NCBI RefSeq assembly: GCF_039541915.1
Contig: NZ_BAABHD010000022.1
Location: 1-64,000 of the forward strand
DNA length: 64,000 bases
Direction: 5' to 3'
Source: Nibrella saemangeumensis
GTDB taxonomy: Bacteria; Bacteroidota; Bacteroidia; Cytophagales; Spirosomataceae
Below are positions 25,667 to 35,968 of the stretch, one piece after another; the first letter of the stretch is position 1; each line of letters begins with the position of its first letter. The notes under the pieces were generated by a model. It did no database searches, was not told the DNA's origin, and worked only from the letters and a program-made list of their open reading frames with translations. The translations under genes were made by a program, and so were the position numbers.

Positions 25667-27310
25667 ATGTTCAACCCGAACCGTCGCCTGCGTAGCCTGA
25701 GGGGGGCGTGCATTGTAGGAGCGCTGTGTCTGCCCGTTTTGTCGCTGGTGAGCCAGTCTGCCTTCGGACAATTTCCCACCCGAATCGCTATTCCCGTTAA
25801 ACTGGACACGACCTTGTATGGTGCCTCCGATGTGGCCGTCGAACTTGACTCCATCGCGGAGGTTTATACCGTGGATGGGTCGCTGGTAAAACCGCGTCTG
25901 AAACAGATTGAGAAGACGATACCGCTCACCTACAACGACATCATTCATAAATACATTGACATTTTTACGTACCGCAAGCCGCATTATACCAAACGGATGC
26001 TGGAGCGGATGGCGGTGTATTTTCCGCTGTACGAAAAGTACCTGGCCAAGTATGACCTGCCCGATGAGCTGAAATACCTCTCGATTGTGGAGTCGGCGCT
26101 GAACCCGCGGGCGGTATCGCATGCCGGTGCCGGTGGACTATGGCAGTTTATGCCCGCCACGGGCCGGGAGTTACGGCTGTCGCAGGACGAGTATGTTGAT
26201 GAGCGGATGGACCCGGAAAAATCAACGGAAGCCGCCTGCCGCCATCTGAAGGGCCTCTACAGAATGTTTGGCGACTGGCATCTGGTGATGGCCGCTTACA
26301 ATAGCGGGGCCGGCACGGTCAAGCGGGCGATGAGCCGCACGGGCGGCCGGTCGTTCTGGGACATCTACAATGCCCTGCCAAAAGAGACCCAGGGGTACGT
26401 GCCGATCTATATTGCTACCACCTATATGATGCATTACGCCCACGAGCATGGTCTGTTCGCGGAGCGTCCCGACCACCCGGTGCCGTTCGATACCATTCAG
26501 GTAAACAGCTACTTCTGCCTACAAACGTTTGCTAAAGAATGTGGGATGCCACTGGTTGAACTACAGCGGCTGAATCCGGCCATCACAACGGTGAATCTGC
26601 CGGAGTTTGCCCGGAATGTGGTGGTCCGTCTGCCGTCGAGTTATTACTATACCTTCCAGCAGAACCGGTCGGCCATACTGGATTCAGCCACACGGATGCC
26701 GGTTGAAACGGAGCATATGCTACTGGCCGAAGCGGAAGATCCCGACCGGGCGTCAGAAGCCTACGCGGCTCACTGGTTTGCCTATGCCCGGAACGTCGAT
26801 GACAACGCGGCCATAATACCTGACGCTGTGCCGGTGGATGAGTTGCTGGCCGAAGAGGACGAGAAGCCTGCGGTAAAAGCAGAGAAGGTAACGGTCTGGA
26901 AAACCAAAAAGCAAACACACATCGTCCGGAAGGGCGAGACGCTGAGCCGTATTGCCAACCGCTACGATGTATCCGTCAGTGATCTGAAACGTTGGAACCG
27001 CCTGCGTTCTGCCAGCGTTCGGAAGGGTCAGGGCCTGGTCATTATCAGAGAGATAAAAGTTACCGAGACCCGTCTGGTTCAGGTGGAAGAAAAAGCTACC
27101 GCGCCGAAGCCTGTGGTAGAAAAGGTTGAAAAATCGAAAGTAGCCAAATCGATAACCAAGAAAATCAAACCTAAATACCATCAGGTACAGGCCGGTGATA
27201 CCTTGTGGAGTATTGCTGAACGTTACGACCGGTCGGTCGAGCGGCTCAAGAAGCTGAACCACATCCGGGGTAACAAACTGCGTCGGGGACAGCGCCTGAT
27301 TATTGGGTAA
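25667..27310 (+). CDS. LysM-containing lytic transglycosylase (MltD-like)
   Basis: A 547-residue exported murein hydrolase. The ATG at 25667 gives the signal peptide (RGACIVGALCLPVLSLVSQSAFG). An SLT domain follows at about 125-260: KYLSIVESALNPRAVSHAGAG has the catalytic Glu in the VES motif, with GLWQFMPATG and VMAAYNSGAGTVKRAM. Two C-terminal LysM modules bind peptidoglycan: HIVRKGETLSRIANRYDVSV near 422 and HQVQAGDTLWSIAERYDRSV near 505, joined by a Lys/Val-rich linker. It cleaves the glycan backbone to form 1,6-anhydro-MurNAc ends. The 195 bp upstream (25472-25666) hold no gene I can recognise. A terminator follows at 27378. Confidence 0.93.
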   Translation: MFNPNRRLRSLRGACIVGALCLPVLSLVSQSAFGQFPTRIAIPVKLDTTLYGASDVAVELDSIAEVYTVDGSLVKPRLKQIEKTIPLTYNDIIHKYIDIFTYRKPHYTKRMLERMAVYFPLYEKYLAKYDLPDELKYLSIVESALNPRAVSHAGAGGLWQFMPATGRELRLSQDEYVDERMDPEKSTEAACRHLKGLYRMFGDWHLVMAAYNSGAGTVKRAMSRTGGRSFWDIYNALPKETQGYVPIYIATTYMMHYAHEHGLFAERPDHPVPFDTIQVNSYFCLQTFAKECGMPLVELQRLNPAITTVNLPEFARNVVVRLPSSYYYTFQQNRSAILDSATRMPVETEHMLLAEAEDPDRASEAYAAHWFAYARNVDDNAAIIPDAVPVDELLAEEDEKPAVKAEKVTVWKTKKQTHIVRKGETLSRIANRYDVSVSDLKRWNRLRSASVRKGQGLVIIREIKVTETRLVQVEEKATAPKPVVEKVEKSKVAKSITKKIKPKYHQVQAGDTLWSIAERYDRSVERLKKLNHIRGNKLRRGQRLIIG

Positions 27311-27377
27311 ACCGCTCTTTCGGCTATCTTTTGCCTGTTCCTGTGCAGTGGATTAACTGCCGGTTAAATCTTGGACA

Positions 27378-27414
27378 AAACCCATGACAATAGACAAAAA
27401 GTCGTGGGTTTTTT
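27378..27414 (+). terminator. Rho-independent terminator of the lytic transglycosylase gene
   Basis: An 11-bp stem with one wobble or mismatch (27378-27388 with 27401-27411) and a 12-nt loop, then a run of T residues. It lies 67 bp after the stop and 50 bp before ruvA. Confidence 0.85.
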
Positions 27415-27464
27415 GTATATTTACAGTCTTGTAACCAGTTCATAAAGAAGTTTCTACTGCCTTA

Positions 27465-28055
27465 ATGATCGCTTATATTGACGGCAAACTGGCCTACAAA
27501 GAACCAACGATGGCGATAATCGATGTCGGTGGTGTAGGTTACGAAGTGCACATTTCTCTCCAGACATATTCGACATTACCCGGTGGCGGAGAGCGCTGCA
27601 AACTCTTTACGCACCAGCATATCCGGGAAGACAATCACACGCTGTTTGGGTTTGCGTCGGCCGACGAGAAATCCCTGTTCCTGGACCTGATCTCCGTCTC
27701 GGGAATCGGGCCGAATACGGCGTTGGGTATGCTGTCGTCGCTGACTCCGTCAGATTTGCGGCTGGCTATTCTGAGTGAAAACGTGCGGGCGGTGCAGGCT
27801 ATTAAAGGCATTGGGGCTAAAACGGCCCAGCGGGTTATTCTGGAACTGAAGGATAAAATGAAAAAAGCGGGTATTGTGCCCGATGCACCTACCTACCGGC
27901 AGGGTGCGACCAATCCGGTTCGGGAAGAGGCTCTGGCGGCTCTGGTAGCCCTGGGTTTACCCCGGCCGGCCGCCGAGAAAAATCTGGACACCATCCTGAA
28001 GCGTGAAGGCGACCACCTGGGGGTCGAAGATCTGATACGTATGGCTTTACGGTAA
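27465..28055 (+). CDS. ruvA: Holliday junction branch migration protein RuvA
   Basis: A 196-residue RuvA with the three usual domains. The N-terminal OB fold (MIAYIDGKLAYKEPTMAIIDVGGVGYEVHIS) is followed by the helix-hairpin-helix region (LDLISVSGIGPNTALGMLSSL and VRAVQAIKGIGAKTAQRVILELKDKM), and a flexible linker leads to the C-terminal RuvB-contact domain (EEALAALVALGLPRPAAEKNL). RuvA tetramers bind four-way DNA junctions and load RuvB. The gene is followed by a terminator and then sprA, a neighbour relationship I recall as common in Bacteroidota. Confidence 0.97.
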   Translation: MIAYIDGKLAYKEPTMAIIDVGGVGYEVHISLQTYSTLPGGGERCKLFTHQHIREDNHTLFGFASADEKSLFLDLISVSGIGPNTALGMLSSLTPSDLRLAILSENVRAVQAIKGIGAKTAQRVILELKDKMKKAGIVPDAPTYRQGATNPVREEALAALVALGLPRPAAEKNLDTILKREGDHLGVEDLIRMALR

Positions 28056-28060
28056 CTACC

Positions 28061-28093
28061 AGCCGGGTCGTTTGTTCAACGGCCCGGCTTTTG
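28061..28093 (+). terminator. Rho-independent terminator of ruvA
   Basis: AGCCGGG (28061-28067) pairs with CCCGGCT (28083-28089), with partial extension into the loop, followed by TTTT. It starts 6 bp after the RuvA stop. Confidence 0.8.
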
Positions 28094-28213
28094 ATTTATT
28101 AAACGGTCGAAAAAAAGCCCCTGTTTTACAGACTACAACCATGACATCGGCCGTTTGAAAGAAAGACTTGTGCGAAAGCCATTCTCACTAACCACCGATT
28201 TGAAGTACCCTGC

Positions 28214-31200
28214 ATGGTGAATTTGTATACCGCCCGCAATCTTCATTCCTTACTGATCCGTTTACGTCAGGTGCGTAGACGAAAGGATGGGTTGTGGCAG
28301 TCTTTTTCCGCAGATCAACATCTTTGTCAATTTTCTACCCTTAGTGGTGTTTTATATTTCCTGTCGTTGGGTATTTTCCTGGTGGGTTTGTCAACCGAAT
28401 CCCTGGCGCAGCGCACGCCACGCCGGACAGCCCCGTCGTCTACCACTGCTCAACCGGCGAACGCCCGGCAGGCTGCTGTTGATTCAGCGCGCCGGGTAGC
28501 GCAGGAACGGGCCGACAGCCTGCGGGCGGCCCGGAGTGCAGCTCGCCGACCCACGGTGAACTGGGTGGACCGTTACACCAGCCGATTTTCGTCCAAACTC
28601 CCCCGTTCTCCTTTTATCCTGCGTGATCCCCGTTCGGTAGCCACAGATATCCGGCTGGATTCGGCCAATCGCGTAACGGTGTATGAGCAGGTTCGGCCTG
28701 TCAATTCTATCCCCATGTCGCCTGGCGTGGCGACGCCCGGTGGTGCCACCGTCCCTCCCGGAACCAGACCGGCGGTGGGCGCAACCGGAGTGACTACGCC
28801 CGGCGTAGCGACGCCCGGTTCGTCTGTTACGCAGCCGGTTGGTGGCCCTGGCGCACCCGGTACGTACCTACCCCCGTCGACCTACGGATTGCCCTACCGT
28901 CCGGCCGAGACCATGCCGTTTTCAACGTATGAGCAGCTTCAGAACCAGCGGGTTCGTCAGAATATCTGGCGGGAGTACAGCGGCCGTCGCGACGGGCAAA
29001 GTGCCATGAGCGGTCGCGGCCTGATGCCCAAGCTCGACCTGCCGCCGGCCATCGACCGCATCTTTGGGGGTAACCTGGTCGATTTTCTGCCCAATGGCTT
29101 TGTAATGCTGGATTTTGGTTACCTCCACCAGTTTATCGACAACCCCACCATTCCGGTACGGCTGCGTCGTCAGGGTAACTTCATGTTCAACGAGCAGATC
29201 AGCATCAACTTCAACGGCAAGATCGGTGAGAAGCTGGGGATGCTGACTAACTTCGATACGAAAGCCTCGTTTAACTTCGAGAATGCCCTGCGGCTGAACT
29301 ACAAAACGAACGAGGAAAATATTATTCAGAAGATTGAGGCCGGTAACCTGAGCTGGCCGATCAACAGCCAGTTGATCCCCGGCGTTCAGAACCTGTTTGG
29401 TCTTAAAACCCAGTTGAAATTTGGCCGGCTGAATGCTACCGTGGTTGCGTCACAGCAGCGTTCCAAACAGGAGAGTATTGTGCTGCGGGGTGGAGCCATG
29501 AGTCGCCAGTACGAAATCCGGGCCGATCAGTACGACGAAAACCGCCACTTCTTCCTGGCGCATTTCTTCCGCAACAATTACGAGCGGGCGCTGAAAAATC
29601 TGCCGGTGATTATGTCGGGGGTGACCATCACGCGCCTTGAAGTATACGTAACCAATCGCACCAATACCACGGCTACCCTGCGTAACATTGTGGGTTTTGC
29701 CGACTTGGGTGAGAGTAACCCGAACAATCGCAGCAATCCGAACCTCCAGCCAATTGTGGCTAATGCGCCGGCGGGCAATAACGCCAACGGCCTCTACGAA
29801 CGGGCCAGGGCTAATCAGAACCTGCGGCAGGTAGACCGCACCTCGGCTGAGCTGGAGAGCAGCTTCGGCTTTGCCAAAGGCATTGACTACGATCTGCTAC
29901 GGGGGGCCAAGCGGTTGTCGGAAACCGAATACAAATTCCAGCCGGAACTCGGGTATATCTCGCTCGTAACCCCGTTGCGCAACGACGAAGTGCTGGCGGT
30001 AGCCTACGAATATACCTACCAGGGCCGACGGTATCAGGTGGGTGAACTGACCGAAGATTACCAGAACCGGAACGACGATGAGGTGCTGTTCCTGAAGTTG
30101 CTGAAGTCGGCTACCATCCGGAACAATATTCAACTGCCGATGTGGGACCTGATGATGAAAAACATCTATTCCCTCAACACCACACAGCTCAACCGCCAGG
30201 GCTTTCAGCTCCGCATTCTGTACAAAGATGACCTGACAGGTATCGACAACCCGAACCTTCAGGAAGGCCGCCGGTTGCAGAACCGGCCGCTGGTGCAGGT
30301 ATTCAACATGGACCAGCTTAATCAGCAGCTGGACAAACAACCCGACGGTAACTTCGATTTTGTGGAGAACGTAACGGTGGACCCTCGCTACGGACGGGTT
30401 ATTTTTCCGGTGCTGGAGCCATTCGGGTCGTACCTCGACCGGCAGTTTGATGCCGACGAGGAAGCGTTGAAGTCGAAGTATGTTTTTCCGCAGTTGTACC
30501 GGCTGACGCAGGCAGATGCTATTCAGGTAGCGGATAAGAACAAGTTCTTCCTGCGGGGTACGTTCCAGTCGGCGACCGGCCAGGAGGTAACGCTGCCCTA
30601 TGGGGTGAATGAAAACTCCGTGCAGGTAACGGCGGGCGGGGTTCCGCTGATGGCCGGCCAGGATTATGTATTGGAGGCCCAGATTGGTCGCCTGCGGATC
30701 ATCAACGAGGGCGTTATCAATTCCGGCCGCGAAATCCGGATTACGTATGAGCGCCCTGACCTGTTCCAGAACCAGATCCGGACGCTGTTTGGTACGCGAC
30801 TGGATTACCAACTTAGCCCCGACATTAACCTCGGTATGACGGCCATGCGGCTCCGCGAAACGCCAGCCGGTTTTCTGACGCGGGTAGCTATAGGCAACGA
30901 GCCGGTCAATAATACCATCATCGGCCTCGACGCCAACATCCGCAAGGAGTCGCGGGCACTGACGCGTTTCCTCGACCGGTTGCCGCTGCTGCAAACCAAA
31001 GAGGTATCAACCGTCCATTTCCAAGGGGAAGTCGCCCAACTGTTTCCGAGCGTGGCACCCAGGGTGAACAACAACGCGTTTATCGACGATTTCGAAGCGG
31101 CACGCACCATTTTTGACCTGACGCGTCAGCCGACTCGCTGGCGGCTTGGGGCTACCCCGCAGCAGTTTCCGCAGGGCTCGTTCCAGAGCCCGCTGGAGTA

Positions 31201-34200
31201 TGCTTACAACCGCGCCCGGATATCCGTGTACTCTGTTGACCAGACCATTTACGGCCAGGGTACCGGCCTTCGTACGGTAGATATTAATCTGTCGACCGAT
31301 GATAAGCAAAACTATTACGAGCGCTATTTTCTGCCGCAGCAACTCTTCCCCGGCCGCTCGGTCCGGCAGATTCAGTTGCCCGAAAACGTGCTGGATGTCG
31401 CTTACTTCCCCAGTGAGCGTGGTATGTATAATTTTAACCCGAACCTGACTACAGACGGGCGGTTACTGAATCCCCGGCGGAACTTTGGGGCGGTAACCAG
31501 GGCTATTACCTCCGATATTGACTTTGACAATGCCAACATCGAGAACATTACCTTCTGGATGATGGATCCCTTTATTGGTGGGGAGCGGGGTAAGGTGCGG
31601 GCTAATCCGGACGATTCCAAAAACAAGCCGAACACAACAGGGGGAAAACTGCTCTTTAACCTCGGCGATATTTCGGAAGATGTGGTCAAGGATGGTCGTT
31701 TCAATTTCGAAAACGGATTGCCGCTGGAGAACGGCACCCGTGAGCGGGGTACCGACACAACCGCCTGGGGCCGTGTTACCCGTCAGCAGTTTATTACTAA
31801 TGCCTTTACCAACCAGCCCGGTGCCCGCGAAAAACAGGATGTCGGTCTGGACGGTTTGAGTAACGTCGACGAACGACGCTTTTTCAATGACTACCTGAAC
31901 GCCATCCGACCACGGGTAAGCGGGGAGGCTTTTGATGAGATTGCCAGTGACCCGGCCAACGATGACTTCCAGTTCTATTTAGGCCCGGCGGCAGACTCGG
32001 CCAAATACATCGTAGCCCGCTACAAACGGTTTATGGGTATGGAAGGTAACTCGCCCGAAAACGATAGCCGCGATCAGTTCCTGACGCCAGCCTCAACCAA
32101 CATTCCAGATATTGAGGACCTGAACATAGACAACACCGTCAACGATAACGAAGCTTATTACGAATATGAAGTAGACCTGCGTCCGGGCCGGCTGGAGGTA
32201 GGGCAGGGCTATATTATTGATAAAGTGGTGGCCGACGGAGCTACATGGTACCTGTTCCGGATTCCGGTGCGGGAAGCGGCCCGGAAGGTCGGTAACATCA
32301 ACGGCTTTAAGTCGATCCGGTTTATGCGGATGTACCTGACCGATTTTGAGGAACCGGTGGTCCTGCGGTTTGCGCAGTTGCAGATGGAAGCCAACCAGTA
32401 TCGCAAGTATACCGGCGATCTCTCGGCCCGTGGTCTGCAGGAAGTACCGGAGCCTTACGATGCCAAGTTTACGGTATCGACGGTGAACATCGAAGAAAAC
32501 AGCCAGACGAATACCAACAAGTTTGTCTATACGGTGCCGCCGGGTTTTCAGCGCGACCGCGATTTCACCCAGTTGAACAATGTGGAGCTGAATGAGCAGT
32601 CGATGAGCCTCTGCGTAACCGGCCTGCGCGACGGTGATTCACGGGCTGCTTTCCGGAATACAAATTTCGATTTTCTGTTCCGTAAGCGGCTGCGGATGTT
32701 TATTCATATGCATCCGAACGATCAGCCTGTTACCAGTCAGGTGTCGGCGTTCATCCGCGTTGGTACCGATTTTACCGATAATTACTACGAGATAGAAATT
32801 TCGAACCTGCGGCAAACGCCTGAGCGGGTCAACGATCCGCTGGCGGTGTGGCCGACCGAGAATGAACTGGATCTCGCCATTGAGGAACTAATCAACCTCA
32901 AAGCCGAGCGTAACCGGCAGTTTAGCCGGTCGTATACCCTGCCGTTTGCGCTTCAGTCGCTGGATGGCCGCTACCGGCTGACGGTGGTGGGGAATCCAGA
33001 CCTGAGTTCGGTGCAGACCATTATGATCGGGGTGCGAAATCCGAAATCAGCCGATGAGCAGGCGCAGAGCTTCTGTATCTGGGTGAACGAGTTTCGGGCG
33101 TCGGGCTTCGACCAGACCGCCGGCAATGCCGCCGTGGGATCGGTCAATGCCAAGCTGGCCGACTTTGCGACGGTAACGGCTTCGGGACGGTATACCTCGT
33201 TCGGCTTCGGTGGAGTGCAGACCAAGGTAGGGGATAGAACCCGCGAGAGTACCACTGAATTCGGGGTGTCGTCGGCTGTGGCTGTAGATAAACTGCTACC
33301 GGAGAAATGGGGATTACGGATTCCTGTGTACCTGAACTATGATAACCGGAAGGTGACCCCGCACTTCAACCCGCTCGACCCGGATACCCCCCTACAGACC
33401 TCCTTATCTACATTTGCCGAGGGGGACGAACGAGCCCGGTACCGACGATTGGTGGAAGAAAACAGCGTTCGGAAGGGCATCAACTTCTCGAACGTGCGGA
33501 AGGTGCGGCTGAACTCCAACGGTAAAACGCACTTCTGGGATGTCGAAAACTTTGCCTTATCCTACGCGTTCAACGAGGCCCGCCGGACCAACATCCTGAC
33601 CGACGAGTATACCCAGCGGCAGATTCGGGGGAGCATTGCCTATACCTACAGCAGTCAGCCCAAACCATTTGAGCCGTTTAAGAACGTCAAAAGCCTGGAG
33701 CGTAGTTACCTGCTCTGGCTCAAAGACTTTAACCTAACGCTGCTACCGACGCTGGTATCCATCCGGACCGACATAGACCGCAACTACGTGAAGACCCAGT
33801 TGCGCAACTCGGAACTGACCACGGCCGGAATCGCGCCGATGTTTGAAAAGTACTTCCTGTTCAACCGGTACTACGACCTGACCTGGAACCTGACCCGCAA
33901 CCTGCTGGTGACGTACAAGGCCGTAGCCAACTCCATCATTGACGAACCGTTCGGGGAAATCAACACCGAGGCCAAGCAGGATTCGGTCTGGCGGAGTGTT
34001 CAGCAACTGGGCCGGATGAAGAACTACCTGCAGGAGATAAACACGACGTACCGGATACCATTCGACAAGTTCTCGCTGCTCGACTGGATTCAGGCGGACG
34101 CCAACTACCGCGTCGGCTACCAGTTTCAGGCCAACTCGTACGGCATCACCGACACGCTGGCGGTTCCGTTTGGTAACGTGTTGCGCAACAACCGGGAACG

Positions 34201-35707
34201 GGGGGTGACGGGGCGCGTAGACTTTGTCAGGCTGTATAACAAGATCCGGTACCTGCGCTTTGCCAACACGCCATCGCCGGTAAAGAAGAACTTTGCCCGC
34301 AGCCCCGGTGACATCGAAGAGATTGAGCGGCAGGAGAGTAAACTGCTGAAGAACTTTACGCGGGCGCTGCTGACGGTGCGGGGGATCAACTTTACCTATA
34401 CTATTCAGGAGGCTACCATCCTCCCCGGCTTCCTGCGAACGCCCGGCTTCTTCGGCCTCGACCGGGCGGGTAACGCGCCGGGGCTGCCGTTCGTACTCGG
34501 CGATCAGGACAGGCGTTTTCATTATAAAGCCGCTGAGCGGGGCTGGCTGTCGCCAAGTACGGTGCAGAACGCGCCCTTTACACAGAGTATAGCCAAGACC
34601 TTCAATGCCCGCACCACGCTGGAGCCGTTCAAGGATTTCCGGATGCAGATTGAGGCCCGGCTGACGCGCTCCGACAACTACCAGGAGTTCTACCGCCCCG
34701 GCCTTCCGGGTGGGGAGTTCGAGAGCCAGAGTCCGGTACGCAACGGTCAGTTCAGTATGTCGTTCCTGTCGTTCCGCACGGCTTTTACCAAACTGCGGAG
34801 GGATAATACGTCGCCGACCTTTGAGAAACTGGAGGAGTACCGTGCACTCATTCTCGAACGGGTGAGAGCCAGAAACACGAATCCGGGCGGAGAATACAAC
34901 AAGAACTCACAGGATGTGCTGATACCGGCCTTTTTTGCTGCCTACAGTGGCGAAGATCCGCAGAAAACCAGTCTGTCGCCCTTTTATAATTTCCCCTTAC
35001 CGAATTGGCGTGTTGACTACAACGGTTTGTCGAACCTGCCGTTCTTCAAGCGGTGGTTCAGTTCGGTCACGCTGGCGCATAGCTACAACTCCACCTACAG
35101 CGTGGGTAACTTTGTTTCGTCGCTGGAGTATAACGCCCAGTATGTAAACCTGGCCGTCACCGGCTATCCACCGTCGGTCTTTTTCAACCCGCAGGGTAAT
35201 TATATACCGGTGTTTATCATGAGCACCATTACGATGTCGGAGCGGTTTGCACCATTAATTGGGGTGCAGTTTCAGACGCGGAGCCGCATCAGCGGCCGGC
35301 TGGAGTACAACCAGGACCGAAACGTAGCCCTGAGCTTATCGAACTCGCAGGTAGCCGAACTCACTAATAAAGATCTGACAGCTACGGTCGGCTTTACGCG
35401 CAACAACATCCGGGTACCATTCCGGATCAACGGCGCATACCGCAAGCTCAAGAATGATCTGACGTTCAGCTGCAGCCTCACCCTGCGCGATACCCGCGCC
35501 ATTCAGCGCAAGCTGGATGCCGAGCAGATTATTACCGCCGGCAACGTCAACTTCCAACTGCGGCCGCAGGTGAGCTACATCGTGAGCCGTCGGGTCAACC
35601 TGAACTTTTATTTCGACCGGACCTTTAACGACCCGCTCGTCTCTAACTCCTTCCGCCGGGCCACCACCGCCGGGGGGGTGCAGCTGAAATTCAATCTGGC
35701 TGACTGA
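28214..35707 (+). CDS. sprA: SprA, type IX secretion translocon / gliding motility cell-surface protein
   Basis: A 2497-residue outer-membrane protein, close to the ~2400 residues known for SprA of gliding Bacteroidota. An export signal lies inside the N-terminal 65 residues (FSTLSGVLYFLSLGIFLVGLSTESLAQ). A low-complexity Pro/Thr/Gly stretch follows at about 166-224 with repeated VATPG. Family features include PKLDLPPAIDRIFGGNLVDFLPNGFVML, NEQISINFNGKIGEKLGMLTNFDTKASFNFEN, several SprA-type repeats and a very long barrel region ending QLKFNLAD. SprA forms the giant barrel through which T9SS substrates cross the outer membrane. GldF starts at the window end, so both secretion and gliding may operate. 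Terminators flank the gene, so it is probably monocistronic. Confidence 0.96.
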   Translation: MVNLYTARNLHSLLIRLRQVRRRKDGLWQSFSADQHLCQFSTLSGVLYFLSLGIFLVGLSTESLAQRTPRRTAPSSTTAQPANARQAAVDSARRVAQERADSLRAARSAARRPTVNWVDRYTSRFSSKLPRSPFILRDPRSVATDIRLDSANRVTVYEQVRPVNSIPMSPGVATPGGATVPPGTRPAVGATGVTTPGVATPGSSVTQPVGGPGAPGTYLPPSTYGLPYRPAETMPFSTYEQLQNQRVRQNIWREYSGRRDGQSAMSGRGLMPKLDLPPAIDRIFGGNLVDFLPNGFVMLDFGYLHQFIDNPTIPVRLRRQGNFMFNEQISINFNGKIGEKLGMLTNFDTKASFNFENALRLNYKTNEENIIQKIEAGNLSWPINSQLIPGVQNLFGLKTQLKFGRLNATVVASQQRSKQESIVLRGGAMSRQYEIRADQYDENRHFFLAHFFRNNYERALKNLPVIMSGVTITRLEVYVTNRTNTTATLRNIVGFADLGESNPNNRSNPNLQPIVANAPAGNNANGLYERARANQNLRQVDRTSAELESSFGFAKGIDYDLLRGAKRLSETEYKFQPELGYISLVTPLRNDEVLAVAYEYTYQGRRYQVGELTEDYQNRNDDEVLFLKLLKSATIRNNIQLPMWDLMMKNIYSLNTTQLNRQGFQLRILYKDDLTGIDNPNLQEGRRLQNRPLVQVFNMDQLNQQLDKQPDGNFDFVENVTVDPRYGRVIFPVLEPFGSYLDRQFDADEEALKSKYVFPQLYRLTQADAIQVADKNKFFLRGTFQSATGQEVTLPYGVNENSVQVTAGGVPLMAGQDYVLEAQIGRLRIINEGVINSGREIRITYERPDLFQNQIRTLFGTRLDYQLSPDINLGMTAMRLRETPAGFLTRVAIGNEPVNNTIIGLDANIRKESRALTRFLDRLPLLQTKEVSTVHFQGEVAQLFPSVAPRVNNNAFIDDFEAARTIFDLTRQPTRWRLGATPQQFPQGSFQSPLEYAYNRARISVYSVDQTIYGQGTGLRTVDINLSTDDKQNYYERYFLPQQLFPGRSVRQIQLPENVLDVAYFPSERGMYNFNPNLTTDGRLLNPRRNFGAVTRAITSDIDFDNANIENITFWMMDPFIGGERGKVRANPDDSKNKPNTTGGKLLFNLGDISEDVVKDGRFNFENGLPLENGTRERGTDTTAWGRVTRQQFITNAFTNQPGAREKQDVGLDGLSNVDERRFFNDYLNAIRPRVSGEAFDEIASDPANDDFQFYLGPAADSAKYIVARYKRFMGMEGNSPENDSRDQFLTPASTNIPDIEDLNIDNTVNDNEAYYEYEVDLRPGRLEVGQGYIIDKVVADGATWYLFRIPVREAARKVGNINGFKSIRFMRMYLTDFEEPVVLRFAQLQMEANQYRKYTGDLSARGLQEVPEPYDAKFTVSTVNIEENSQTNTNKFVYTVPPGFQRDRDFTQLNNVELNEQSMSLCVTGLRDGDSRAAFRNTNFDFLFRKRLRMFIHMHPNDQPVTSQVSAFIRVGTDFTDNYYEIEISNLRQTPERVNDPLAVWPTENELDLAIEELINLKAERNRQFSRSYTLPFALQSLDGRYRLTVVGNPDLSSVQTIMIGVRNPKSADEQAQSFCIWVNEFRASGFDQTAGNAAVGSVNAKLADFATVTASGRYTSFGFGGVQTKVGDRTRESTTEFGVSSAVAVDKLLPEKWGLRIPVYLNYDNRKVTPHFNPLDPDTPLQTSLSTFAEGDERARYRRLVEENSVRKGINFSNVRKVRLNSNGKTHFWDVENFALSYAFNEARRTNILTDEYTQRQIRGSIAYTYSSQPKPFEPFKNVKSLERSYLLWLKDFNLTLLPTLVSIRTDIDRNYVKTQLRNSELTTAGIAPMFEKYFLFNRYYDLTWNLTRNLLVTYKAVANSIIDEPFGEINTEAKQDSVWRSVQQLGRMKNYLQEINTTYRIPFDKFSLLDWIQADANYRVGYQFQANSYGITDTLAVPFGNVLRNNRERGVTGRVDFVRLYNKIRYLRFANTPSPVKKNFARSPGDIEEIERQESKLLKNFTRALLTVRGINFTYTIQEATILPGFLRTPGFFGLDRAGNAPGLPFVLGDQDRRFHYKAAERGWLSPSTVQNAPFTQSIAKTFNARTTLEPFKDFRMQIEARLTRSDNYQEFYRPGLPGGEFESQSPVRNGQFSMSFLSFRTAFTKLRRDNTSPTFEKLEEYRALILERVRARNTNPGGEYNKNSQDVLIPAFFAAYSGEDPQKTSLSPFYNFPLPNWRVDYNGLSNLPFFKRWFSSVTLAHSYNSTYSVGNFVSSLEYNAQYVNLAVTGYPPSVFFNPQGNYIPVFIMSTITMSERFAPLIGVQFQTRSRISGRLEYNQDRNVALSLSNSQVAELTNKDLTATVGFTRNNIRVPFRINGAYRKLKNDLTFSCSLTLRDTRAIQRKLDAEQIITAGNVNFQLRPQVSYIVSRRVNLNFYFDRTFNDPLVSNSFRRATTAGGVQLKFNLAD

Positions 35708-35732
35708 TAGCCGGGCCAGCCTTATCGGGTAC

Positions 35733-35795
35733 AGCCATCCGGCCCGTGCGACGCCACCCCGTGGCGGACACCGGCCGGATGGCTTTTGTGTTTTT
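35733..35795 (+). terminator. Large stem-loop terminator of sprA
   Basis: A perfect 12-bp stem (35733-35744 with 35773-35784) encloses a 28-nt loop, which itself can pair (CGCCAC/GTGGCG). TTTTGTGTTTTT follows. It starts 26 bp after the sprA stop. Confidence 0.85.
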
Positions 35796-35871
35796 CTGCC
35801 GGTATCCCGCCCTGGGCTATAAGCTGGTCAAGTTTTCTAACGCGCTCTTTCTCACTTTTTAAGCTATTTTA

Positions 35872-35902
35872 TTTGCTTTCTATTCGCTGCAATGTACATT
35901 TG
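35872..35902 (+). promoter_or_regulatory. Bacteroidota-type promoter for the second SusC/SusD operon
   Basis: TTTG at 35872-35875, then exactly 19 bp, then TACATTTG at 35895-35902. This matches the Bacteroidota consensus TTTG-N19/20-TAnnTTTG. It is 67 bp before the SusC ATG at 35969 and is the best promoter match I found. Confidence 0.75.
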
Positions 35903-35968
35903 TTGGGTGCCTATTTTAATGCAATTTTATCCTTATATTATCACCTTTCACTACAAACCCTTTATTCT

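Noticed and set aside
29897..30994. A 365-codon frame antisense to sprA
   Set aside because: The plus strand is unmistakable SprA. The antisense product is rich in Arg/Gln/His with no recognisable fold and no promoter.
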